From the NCBI GenBank assembly GCA_938046755.1, contig CALIXC010000139.1, positions 1 to 7,252 of the forward strand: a stretch of DNA of 7,252 nt, in the 5' to 3' direction. A program made the position numbers and the translations under genes. The notes beneath the pieces are model-generated. The model made no database searches and was not told the DNA's origin. It saw only the letters and a program-made list of their open reading frames with translations. This DNA comes from an uncultured Lautropia sp. (lineage in GTDB: Bacteria; Pseudomonadota; Gammaproteobacteria; Burkholderiales; Burkholderiaceae_E). The first letter of the stretch is position 1, and the number at the start of each line of letters is the position of its first letter. Positions 1-5,541 of the stretch are shown piece after piece.

Positions 1-1666
1 AAGCGGCAGGCGTCGAGGACGCGGCAGGTGCCGGACGGGTGGGCGCCGGTGCCGGCGGCTGGTCGCGGGTGATGCCCTTGACCACGGCTTCCTGGCGGTT
101 GCCGGGCTGCCTGAACTTGTTGGCGAGGTAGGTGTTTTCCTCGTCATTGGCCTCGGCCATGGTGTAGCTGGCACGGTAGGTCAGCAGGCGCTCGTCGTCG
201 TGCTTGAGGCGCTCCAGGCTGTAGAGCGGGGTCTCGATCGACTTGTTGGGGATTAGCACGATCTCGACCTTGAGGCGTGCCTCCAGCGTGGCGATCTCGG
301 TGCGCTTCTCGTTGAGCAGGTAGGTGGCGACCTCCACCGGCACCTGCACGTGCACGGCGGCGGTGTTCTCCTTCATGGCCTCTTCCTGCAGCACGCGCAG
401 CACGTGCAGGGCCGAGGACTCAATGTCGCGGATGACGCCGGTGCCATTGCAGCGCGGGCAGGTGATGTGAGTGCCTTCATTGAGGGCCGGGCGCAGACGC
501 TGGCGCGACAGCTCCATCAGGCCGAAGCGGGAGATCTTGCCGGTCTGCACGCGGGCGCGGTCCAGGCTGAGCGCCTCTTTCAGGCACTGCTCGACCTCGC
601 GCTGGTTGCGGCTGCTCTCCATGTCGATGAAGTCGATGACGATGAGGCCACCCAGGTCGCGCAGCCGCATCTGGCGGGCCACTTCCTCGGCCGCTTCCAT
701 GTTGGTGCGGAAGGCGGTTTCCTCGATGTCGGAGCCGCGGGTGGCGCGGGCCGAGTTCACGTCGATGGCCACCAGCGCCTCGGTGTGGTCGATGACGATG
801 GCGCCGCCCGAGGGCAGCGGCACGACGCGCGAGTAGGCGGTCTCGATCTGGTGCTCGATCTGGAAGCGGGAGAACAGTGGGGTGGCGTCGCGGTAGTGCT
901 TGACGCGTGCCACGTAGTCGGGCATCACGTAGCTCATGAACTGCGTGGCCTGCTGGTAGATGTCCTCGGTGTCGATCAGCACCTCGCCGATGTCGGCCGT
1001 GAAGTAGTCACGGATGGCGCGGATGACCAGGCTGGATTCCTGGTAGATGAGGAAGGCGCCCGGCGCCGACTTGGCGGCCGATTCGATGGCCTGCCACAGT
1101 TGCAGCAGGTAGTTCAGGTCCCACTGCAGCTCCTCGACCGAGCGGCCGATGCCGGCGGTGCGGGCGATGAGGCTCATGCCGGAGGGCACCTGCAGCTTGT
1201 CCATGGCTTCGCGCAGTTCCTGCCGGTCCTCGCCCTCAATGCGGCGTGACACGCCGCCGCCGCGCGGGTTGTTGGGCATGAGCACCACGTAGCGGCCGGC
1301 CAGCGAGATCATCGTGGTTAGGGCAGCCCCCTTGTTGCCGCGCTCTTCCTTCTCGACCTGGACGATGAGTTCCTGGCCTTCGCTGATTACGTCCTGGATG
1401 CGCAGCGGCTTACCGCCTTCGACATCCTGACGGAAGTAGGCCCGGGAGATTTCCTTGAAGGGCAGGAAGCCGTGACGGTCTTCGCCGTAGTTGACGAAGC
1501 AGGCTTCCAGCGAGGGTTCGACACGGGTGACGACCCCTTTGTAGATGTTGCTCTTGCGACTCTCGCGTCCAGCGGACTCGATATCAATGTCGATCAGCCG
1601 CTGGCCATCGACGATGGCAACCCGCAGTTCTTCCGAGTGGGTTGCGTTGAACAGCATGCGTTTCAT
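1..1666 (-). CDS. rne: Ribonuclease E, N-terminal catalytic half (3' end beyond the window)
   Basis: Essential endoribonuclease that cuts single-stranded AU-rich RNA in mRNA decay and in rRNA/tRNA processing, usually at the inner membrane as scaffold of the degradosome. The minus strand is open from ATG at 1666 to the window edge (555 codons). The protein starts MKRMLFNATHSEELRVAIVD. An S1 domain lies at about residues 36-118 with the RNA-contacting aromatics F57 and F67. The catalytic aspartates are D302 (AIDVNSARATRG) and D345 (IVIDFIDM), matching E. coli D303 and D346. The Zn-link CPRCNGTG has C403 and C406, matching E. coli C404 and C407. The last visible residues (from about 530) are Pro/Ala-rich, the beginning of the disordered tail expected of RNase E rather than RNase G. 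The start has GGAG at 1677-1674, 7 nt upstream. Out-of-frame ATGs at 1671 and 1679 are not used. It is divergent from rluC, as in E. coli. Identification is very secure; total length and degradosome motifs cannot be seen. Confidence 0.97.
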   Translation of the reverse strand, partial: MKRMLFNATHSEELRVAIVDGQRLIDIDIESAGRESRKSNIYKGVVTRVEPSLEACFVNYGEDRHGFLPFKEISRAYFRQDVEGGKPLRIQDVISEGQELIVQVEKEERGNKGAALTTMISLAGRYVVLMPNNPRGGGVSRRIEGEDRQELREAMDKLQVPSGMSLIARTAGIGRSVEELQWDLNYLLQLWQAIESAAKSAPGAFLIYQESSLVIRAIRDYFTADIGEVLIDTEDIYQQATQFMSYVMPDYVARVKHYRDATPLFSRFQIEHQIETAYSRVVPLPSGGAIVIDHTEALVAIDVNSARATRGSDIEETAFRTNMEAAEEVARQMRLRDLGGLIVIDFIDMESSRNQREVEQCLKEALSLDRARVQTGKISRFGLMELSRQRLRPALNEGTHITCPRCNGTGVIRDIESSALHVLRVLQEEAMKENTAAVHVQVPVEVATYLLNEKRTEIATLEARLKVEIVLIPNKSIETPLYSLERLKHDDERLLTYRASYTMAEANDEENTYLANKFRQPGNRQEAVVKGITRDQPPAPAPTRPAPAASSTPAA

Positions 1667-2308
1667 GCCATGACTCCATGCACACGTTGGCGTGGTGTGT
1701 AGGACCAGCGAGCATGGGTCGACCCCTGATCCGTGCACCGGGGCAGGCATCATCGAAACAGTGACGGCGAGAAGGCCGCAAGGGCACGTCGGTGGCGCGC
1801 ACGACGGCACGGCAGCGCGCAGACGGGGTCGTCTGGCGGCCGGCGGGGCCGGCAGGGAGGCTGCAGGCGGTGGTTGTCGTGATCATCGGGCCGGATGGGG
1901 TGACGTGAAGGGCCTTTGGGTTCCGTTGTTCTTGTCTCGACGAGCGTTTGGCGGCTCATCGTGTCGAATCGTGCTCGCGCGCCGAACCTTTCGACGCCGC
2001 GTCTTTGAATCCAATGGTCGTCATCCGGGCAAGCCGGGCTCGGACCAGACAATGCGGTCCATGCGGGGCTTGTCATGCGGCATGCAGGGGCTGCAGCAGG
2101 AAGGGCGGGCGCAGGCGCCGTCGCACCCGGGTGGGGTGCGGGCAGGCGCGGGAAAAAATCCAGCCCTTCTTTTACACTGCAGACTGCACGAAAGTCAGCA
2201 GGCGGGTCCTGACGCCCGAACCGGCCCCTTGCACAAGCGCCCGAAAACCAGCGAATTTTCAAGGGTATGGCCCGGTTGGCGACGCCCTGACTGCTTGACC
2301 GACAACCG
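1667..2308 (-). promoter_or_regulatory. Long structured 5' leader of rne
   Basis: About 640 bases separate the rne start from the best minus-strand promoter, with no credible gene on either strand. Reading frames across it are low-complexity shadows. Read as rne leader RNA it contains a U6 run (2158-2153), then a 7-bp hairpin CGCACCC/GGGTGCG with a 5-nt loop (2122-2128 with 2134-2140). Further down are a TGCAG/CTGCA hairpin (2083-2095), a GCCGGC/GCCGGC hairpin with a 3-nt loop (1839-1853) and an AGACG/CGTCT hairpin (1821-1834). A 10-bp palindrome GGGTCGACCC follows (1716-1725). A CACAC/GTGTG stem (1681-1699) ends just upstream of the Shine-Dalgarno. In E. coli a 361-nt rne leader lets RNase E cut its own message. 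That this leader does the same is inference from its length, structure and position. Confidence 0.5.
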
Positions 2309-2322
2309 CTCGCGATTATAGC
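2295..2322 (+). promoter_or_regulatory. Predicted sigma-70 promoter for rluC
   Basis: TTGACC (2295-2300), a 16-bp spacer and TATAGC (2317-2322) form a good plus-strand promoter. The expected transcription start is near 2329, just after the ATG at 2326. That argues for translation from the in-frame ATG at 2353. Its -10 overlaps the minus-strand TATAAT of the rne promoter. Confidence 0.6.
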
Positions 2323-2344
2323 CGGATGAAAGACGTCGACACAA
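2315..2344 (-). promoter_or_regulatory. Predicted sigma-70 promoter for rne
   Basis: On the minus strand a perfect TATAAT (2320-2315) is preceded, after 18 bp, by TTGTGT (2344-2339), which matches the first three bases of the -35 consensus. Transcription would start near 2308. The -10 overlaps that of the plus-strand rluC promoter. The -35 is mediocre, so an additional rne promoter closer to the gene is possible. Confidence 0.5.
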
Positions 2345-2352
2345 AGGCGCCC

Positions 2353-3357
2353 ATGGCGCATACAACACCCACCCAGTGGCTGACGGTGGACGAGAGCCAC
2401 GAGGGTCAGCGCCTGGACAACTACCTGCTGGCCATGCTGCGCGGTGTGCCCAAGACCCGCATCTACCGGATGATCCGCACCGGCGAGGTCCGGGTGGATG
2501 GAAAGCGCTGCAAGGCCGAGCTGCGCGTGCAGGCGGGAGAGCGCGTGCGGGTGCCGCCGCTGGCTGCCGTCCCCGACACGGCGCAGCGCCAGGGACCGGC
2601 CCGGGGCGGTCCCCGGCCGGATGACCGCCACATCCGCATCCTCTTCGAGGACGAGCACCTGCTGGTGGTGGACAAGTCCGAGGGGCTGGCCGTGCATGGC
2701 GGCAGCGGCATCTCGGCCGGTCTCATCGAGCGGCTTCGTGCCACGCGCCCGCCCGGCCAGTTCCTGGAGCTGGCCCACCGACTGGACCGCGACACGTCGG
2801 GCCTGCTGGTCATCGCCAAGCGACGTTCGGCCCTGCTGGCCCTGCACCGGATGTTTGCCGCGGGCGAGGTGAAGAAACGCTACCTGGCCATTGTGAAGGG
2901 ACATTGGGGCCGGCTCCGGCCGGTGCTGGTGCAGTTTCCGTTGTTGCGCTATCTCACGCCCGCTGGTGAGCGCCGGGTGCGCGTCGATATTCAGGGGCAA
3001 CCTTCGGCAACGCGCTTTCGGCGTCTGCAGGCGCTGGACTTTGGCGGCACGCCGGGCCTGCCACCCCATGGGGCGCTACTGGAATGCGAGCTGCTCACCG
3101 GACGCACCCACCAGATCCGGGTGCATCTGGCGCACGGGGGGCATCCCATCCTGGGGGATGAAAAATATGGAGATTTCACTTTAAATAAAGTGCTTGATGA
3201 AATGGGAGTTAACCGCATGTTTCTTCATGCCTTTCATCTGGAAATGAAGCATCCAAAGAAAGACGAGATGCTGGTGCTGGAAGCTCCCATGCCGGCAGCT
3301 TTCGAGGCGCTGCTGACCCGATTCGGAGTGACCGCGGATGCTGTGCAAGGCGAGTAG
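2353..3357 (+). CDS. rluC: 23S rRNA pseudouridine synthase, RluC type
   Basis: RluA-family pseudouridine synthase; E. coli RluC isomerises U955, U2504 and U2580 of 23S rRNA. The protein is 334 aa. An S4 RNA-binding domain covers about residues 18-70, followed by a Pro/Gly/Arg-rich linker. The catalytic domain starts near 94 (IRILFEDEHLLVVDK). The catalytic motif HRLDRDTSGLLVIAK has the nucleophilic aspartate D145, and the conserved GRTHQIRVH lies at 250-258. The frame is open from ATG 2326, but I prefer ATG 2353. AAAGG (2343-2347) is well placed for it, 2326 has no ribosome binding site, and the predicted transcript begins near 2329. From about residue 270 the codons turn AT-rich (AAA, TTA, AAT, CTT, CAT) although the protein stays typical. 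The gene is divergent from rne as in E. coli, which favours RluC over RluD; RluD is the main alternative. Confidence 0.93.
   Translation: MAHTTPTQWLTVDESHEGQRLDNYLLAMLRGVPKTRIYRMIRTGEVRVDGKRCKAELRVQAGERVRVPPLAAVPDTAQRQGPARGGPRPDDRHIRILFEDEHLLVVDKSEGLAVHGGSGISAGLIERLRATRPPGQFLELAHRLDRDTSGLLVIAKRRSALLALHRMFAAGEVKKRYLAIVKGHWGRLRPVLVQFPLLRYLTPAGERRVRVDIQGQPSATRFRRLQALDFGGTPGLPPHGALLECELLTGRTHQIRVHLAHGGHPILGDEKYGDFTLNKVLDEMGVNRMFLHAFHLEMKHPKKDEMLVLEAPMPAAFEALLTRFGVTADAVQGE
3177..3192. repeat. Perfect 7-bp inverted repeat inside the 3' end of rluC
   Basis: CACTTTA, two A residues, then TAAAGTG. It is operator-like in shape, lies in the AT-rich patch of rluC and includes a TTA codon that is otherwise unexpected in such GC-rich DNA. 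No function can be assigned, and chance in AT-rich DNA is possible. Confidence 0.4.
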
Positions 3358-3370
3358 TTGCGCAAAAGCC

Positions 3371-3423
3371 TTGAAGTGAAATCTAAAATATAGACTATGA
3401 CTTACCGTGATTTCTTGAAGTGA
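3371..3423 (+). repeat. Direct repeat TTGAAGTGA, two copies
   Basis: Identical 9-mers at 3371-3379 and 3415-3423, start to start 44 bp (about four helical turns), at the AT-rich beginning of the rluC-HAD gap. Each begins with a -35-like TTGAAG. They could be paired protein-binding sites or promoter remnants; chance is not excluded. Confidence 0.35.
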
Positions 3424-3483
3424 TTCATGAGGGCTGCATGCATGGATGTAACGCACATTTGATGGACGCGTGAACCTGCAATC

Positions 3484-3532
3484 AGGGAGGTGGGTCATGT
3501 TAATCATCTGCCAGAGGGAGGTGTCCATGTGA
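3484..3532 (+). repeat. Imperfect tandem repeat carrying AGGGAGGTG followed by ATG
   Basis: AGGGAGGTG occurs at 3484-3492 and 3515-3523, spaced 31 bp. Both are followed within 3-4 bases by ATG and then similar sequence (TTAATC versus TGATTC). It looks like a small decayed tandem duplication of a ribosome-binding-site plus start-codon unit. Confidence 0.4.
3497..3532 (+). CDS. Possible 11-codon leader peptide upstream of the HAD phosphatase gene
   Basis: ATG at 3497 reads MLIICQREVSM and stops at TGA 3530-3532. It has an unusually strong Shine-Dalgarno (GGGAGG at 3485-3490, 6 nt before the start). A second GGGAGG inside it precedes an in-frame ATG directly followed by the stop (ATG-TGA, 3527-3532). 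It is too short to judge by coding signal. It ends 117 bp before the HAD gene, and no clear attenuator follows. It could be a translated leader, a decayed gene start or chance, so confidence is low. Confidence 0.15.
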   Translation: MLIICQREVSM

Positions 3533-3649
3533 TTCATTCACCACGGTGTTTTCACCCATATGCGGGTGCGTATCGTCGTCTGGGGCTTCCATGCAACAAT
3601 GCAGTCACCCGGAAAATCAATGACTTGATCCATGAAAGGGGGCTGCGGG

Positions 3650-4330
3650 ATGGCGGGAGCTGACGTCGAGATAGACTTGTGTCGTCGTGAGGTCGTGGTG
3701 TTCGACTGGGACGGCACGGTGGCCGACTCCGTTGCTCAGGTCGTTCAGGCCATCCGGAAAGCAACCGAATCACTGGGGTTGACGCCGCCGTCGGTCGACG
3801 CCGTTCGACCCCTGGTGGGGCTGGGACTGGGCGAGATGCTGCAGCAGCTCGTGCCGGATTTTCCGGCGGAACGTCACGGCGAGTTCCTCGATGCCTATCG
3901 ACGCCATTATTTCGGCAACCGCCAGCGCGTCGATATCCCGTTTGCCGGGATTCCCGAGCTGCTGCAGGCGCTGAGGGCTCAGGGGCGGCGGCTGGCCGTG
4001 GCCACCGGTAAGTCCCGCGCGGGGCTGGACCGGATGCTTGCCGGCGGTGAGCTGGGGCAGCTCTTCGAGGCGACACGCTGTGCCGAAGAGGGCATCTCGA
4101 AGCCCGATCCGTGGATGTTGCAGAGCCTGGCCAAAGAGATGGATGTCAGTCCGGCGCAGATGGTGATGGTGGGCGATTCGATCTATGACATCGAGATGGC
4201 GCGCGCTTTTGGCTGTGCCAGCGTCGGGGTCTATTACGACACGGGAACCTCGCTCATGTTGCAATGTAGTGAGCCTGATGCCATGGCGGCAACCGTGGCC
4301 GAGCTGGGCAGATTGCTCGGCTGCACCTGA
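3650..4330 (+). CDS. HAD-family phosphatase, phosphoglycolate phosphatase-like
   Basis: Soluble haloacid dehalogenase-superfamily hydrolase of the Gph/PGP-like type, 226 aa from ATG 3650. All four HAD motifs are present. Motif I is VVVFDWDGTVADS (nucleophile D19, acid/base D21). Motif II is ATGKS (T119). The motif III lysine is in GISKPDP (K151). Motif IV is GDSIYDIEMA (D176, D180, Mg binding). Residues about 31-95 form the helical C1 cap that selects the substrate. AAAGGGGG (3635-3642) sits 7 nt before ATG 3650, whereas the in-frame ATG at 3632 has no ribosome binding site, so 3650 is preferred. The gene lies between rluC and sppA in Burkholderiales, where it is annotated generically. Substrate cannot be read from sequence: phosphoglycolate, a nucleotide or another small phosphate ester are all possible. 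Confidence 0.9.
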   Translation: MAGADVEIDLCRREVVVFDWDGTVADSVAQVVQAIRKATESLGLTPPSVDAVRPLVGLGLGEMLQQLVPDFPAERHGEFLDAYRRHYFGNRQRVDIPFAGIPELLQALRAQGRRLAVATGKSRAGLDRMLAGGELGQLFEATRCAEEGISKPDPWMLQSLAKEMDVSPAQMVMVGDSIYDIEMARAFGCASVGVYYDTGTSLMLQCSEPDAMAATVAELGRLLGCT

Positions 4331-4512
4331 GCAGGCCGAGTCCGGGGTGATCGTGCCCGGGCGTACCGGTGTCTTGCGTGGAGTGTTGGGCTCTGCCTGA
4401 AATTGGTGATTTCCCCGTTTCGCATGGGCCGGTTTTCCCTGATCATTCGGGTGATGGCGAATCAATGATTTTCCCAGGGGGCATCATGCCCACTCGGGAA
4501 GGGAGACCATGC
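4331..4512 (+). other. HAD-sppA intergenic region, no gene seen
   Basis: The 182-bp gap has a CCGGG/CCCGG stem (4342-4346 with 4356-4360) soon after the HAD stop but no T-run, so it is not a convincing terminator. It also has a short GAAAT/ATTTC stem (4399-4413) and an ATCATT/AATGAT pair (4442-4447 with 4464-4469). The sppA frame is open upstream to a GTG at 4369, but the extra residues are not typical of the family. No convincing -35/-10 pair was found. Confidence 0.4.
4471..4500 (+). promoter_or_regulatory. Nested hairpin directly upstream of the sppA ribosome binding site
   Basis: Outer arms TTCCC (4471-4475) and GGGAA (4496-4500) enclose an inner stem GGGCA/TGCCC with loop TCA (4479-4491). 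The structure buries the alternative start ATG 4486 and ends at the base before GGGAG (4501-4505), the presumed sppA Shine-Dalgarno. It could influence sppA translation or end upstream transcripts. There is no T-run after it. Confidence 0.4.
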
Positions 4513-5502
4513 ATGGTAGAGCAGAACGATAGAAACATCCTGGGCACGGCGGAATGGGGTCGTGGCTTTGTCGAGGAACTGGCGCGCGAGACGCTGAAGG
4601 AGCGCAAGGCAAAGCGTCGCTGGCGCATCTTCCAGTGGCTGGCGTTCCTGGCGGTGCTGGCTTTCGGCATCCAGCGCTGCACCTCGGTGGCCCAGGTGGA
4701 TGAGGATCAGCGTCGACCGGCCAGTTACGTGGCTTCCATCAACATCGAAGGGGTCATCGTCGGCGGCTCGGGCGAGGAGGGCGTCTCGGCCGAGCGGGTC
4801 AACAAGGCTCTGCGTCGCGCCTTTGCCGATCCGCGTGCGGTGGGCGTCGTCCTGCGCATCAACAGCCTGGGAGGCAGTTCTGTGCAGTCGGGCATGATCG
4901 TCGACGAGATGCGGCGTCAGCGTCGTCTTCATCCCGAAAAGCCGCTGCATGCGGTGATCGAGGAGATCGGTGCTTCGGGCGGGTACTACATTGCGGCGGC
5001 GGCTGACAACATCTACGTGGACAAGGCCAGCATCGTCGGTTCGATCGGGGTGCTGCTGAGCAACTATGGTGTACAGGACACGCTCAAGATGCTGGGCATC
5101 GAGCGCCGCACGCAGACGGCCGGCAAGAACAAGGCCTTCATGGATCCCACGGCGCCCATGAGTGCCGAACAGAAAGCCCATGCCCAGGCGATGCTGGACG
5201 AGATCCACCGTCAGTTCATCGATGTGGTCAAGCAGGGGCGGGGTCAGCGGCTGAAGGAAACGCCCGAGACCTTCAGTGGGCTCTTCTGGACTGGCGAGCG
5301 CAGCATTCAGCTGGGGCTGGCAGACGGTCTGGGGTCGGTGGATTCGGTGGCGCGTGATGTGCTGAACACCGAGAACGTGGTGGACTTCAGCGAATACTCG
5401 CGCTGGCAGGTGCTGGCCAAGCAGTTCGGGGCCTCGGTCTTCGGCGGCTTCTGGAAGCAGGTCCAGACTCGTATCGGCGGCCAGGAGCCGGTGCTGCGCT
5501 GA
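4513..5502 (+). CDS. sppA: S49-family signal peptide peptidase (short SppA type), membrane anchored
   Basis: Serine protease of the S49 family, thought to digest cleaved signal peptides or membrane peptides from the outer face of the inner membrane. The protein is 329 aa. A basic stretch (KERKAKRR, about 29-36) precedes a single membrane segment at about 37-53, giving an N-in topology. The catalytic serine is S155 in GASGGYYIAAAAD. The catalytic lysine is probably K207 (AGKNKAF), 52 residues later, the same spacing as S147/K199 of B. subtilis SppA. This is the short single-domain form, not the roughly 600-residue E. coli enzyme. The usual INSPGGS motif reads INSLGGS at 117-123, an unusual Pro-to-Leu change. 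ATG 4513 was chosen because GGGAG lies 7 nt upstream; ATG 4486 lies inside a hairpin. It converges on the methylase gene, with 30 bp between stop codons. Confidence 0.93.
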   Translation: MVEQNDRNILGTAEWGRGFVEELARETLKERKAKRRWRIFQWLAFLAVLAFGIQRCTSVAQVDEDQRRPASYVASINIEGVIVGGSGEEGVSAERVNKALRRAFADPRAVGVVLRINSLGGSSVQSGMIVDEMRRQRRLHPEKPLHAVIEEIGASGGYYIAAAADNIYVDKASIVGSIGVLLSNYGVQDTLKMLGIERRTQTAGKNKAFMDPTAPMSAEQKAHAQAMLDEIHRQFIDVVKQGRGQRLKETPETFSGLFWTGERSIQLGLADGLGSVDSVARDVLNTENVVDFSEYSRWQVLAKQFGASVFGGFWKQVQTRIGGQEPVLR

Positions 5503-5506
5503 CGAT

Positions 5507-5541
5507 TCAGGCCAGAAGCCCCTTCGTGGGGCTCAGGCCAG
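5507..5541. terminator. Hairpin between convergent sppA and methylase genes, flanked by a 9-bp direct repeat
   Basis: AGCCCC (5517-5522), loop TTCGT, GGGGCT (5528-5533) forms a 6-bp stem; its right end touches the methylase stop codon (5533-5535). TCAGGCCAG occurs on both sides (5507-5515 and 5533-5541). The position suits a bidirectional terminator for the convergent genes, but neither strand has a T-run, so intrinsic termination is uncertain. Confidence 0.35.

Larger units (their letters stand above)
3358..3649 (+). other. AT-richer intergenic stretch between rluC and the HAD phosphatase gene
   Basis: No conventional gene is visible. By hand count, 3371-3430 is about 30% G+C, against roughly 65-70% in neighbouring genes. 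It contains TTGAAG and TATA-like sequences around 3371-3398, but no -35/-10 pair with good spacing, so a promoter is likely but not placed. It also holds two TTGAAGTGA copies, two AGGGAGGTG copies, an 11-codon frame at 3497-3532, and a small CACCC/GGGTG hairpin at 3553-3568. No hairpin with a T-run was found that could end rluC transcription. The minus-strand frame running from 3537 back into rluC has no recognisable features. Confidence 0.5.

Noticed and set aside
350..1249. Plus-strand 299-codon open frame
   Set aside because: It is antisense to the strongly conserved RNase E frame; its His/Asp/Val/Ala/Gly-rich low-complexity composition is typical of a shadow in GC-rich DNA.
2153..2158. 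A6/T6 run as part of an intrinsic terminator
   Set aside because: On the minus strand the U-run comes before, not after, the neighbouring hairpin, and on the plus strand it is an A-run.
2167..2199. Second minus-strand promoter for rne (CTGACT-16-TGTAAA)
   Set aside because: Only 4 of 6 matches in each hexamer; much weaker than the TATAAT at 2320-2315.
1692..2321. Plus-strand 209-codon frame in the divergent region
   Set aside because: Low-complexity composition, no motifs, and it ends in the rluC promoter; better explained as rne leader.
2326..2352. ATG 2326 as the rluC start
   Set aside because: No Shine-Dalgarno, and it lies before the expected transcription start of the only good promoter; ATG 2353 has AAAGG upstream. 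Not fully excluded if another promoter exists.
1750..3069. Minus-strand 439-codon open frame
   Set aside because: It runs antisense through rluC and the rne leader, matches no family I recognise and has no ribosome binding site; rluC motifs on the other strand are unambiguous.
3181..3537. Minus-strand 118-codon frame across the rluC 3' end and the intergenic gap
   Set aside because: No recognisable domain or good ribosome binding site; two thirds of it is antisense to rluC or its end.
3632..3649. ATG 3632 as the start of the HAD phosphatase gene
   Set aside because: No ribosome binding site upstream, while the purine run after it is well placed for ATG 3650.
4369..4512. N-terminal extension of SppA from GTG 4369 or ATG 4486
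   Set aside because: The extra residues do not look like the family, ATG 4486 is buried in a hairpin, and ATG 4513 has a well-spaced GGGAG.
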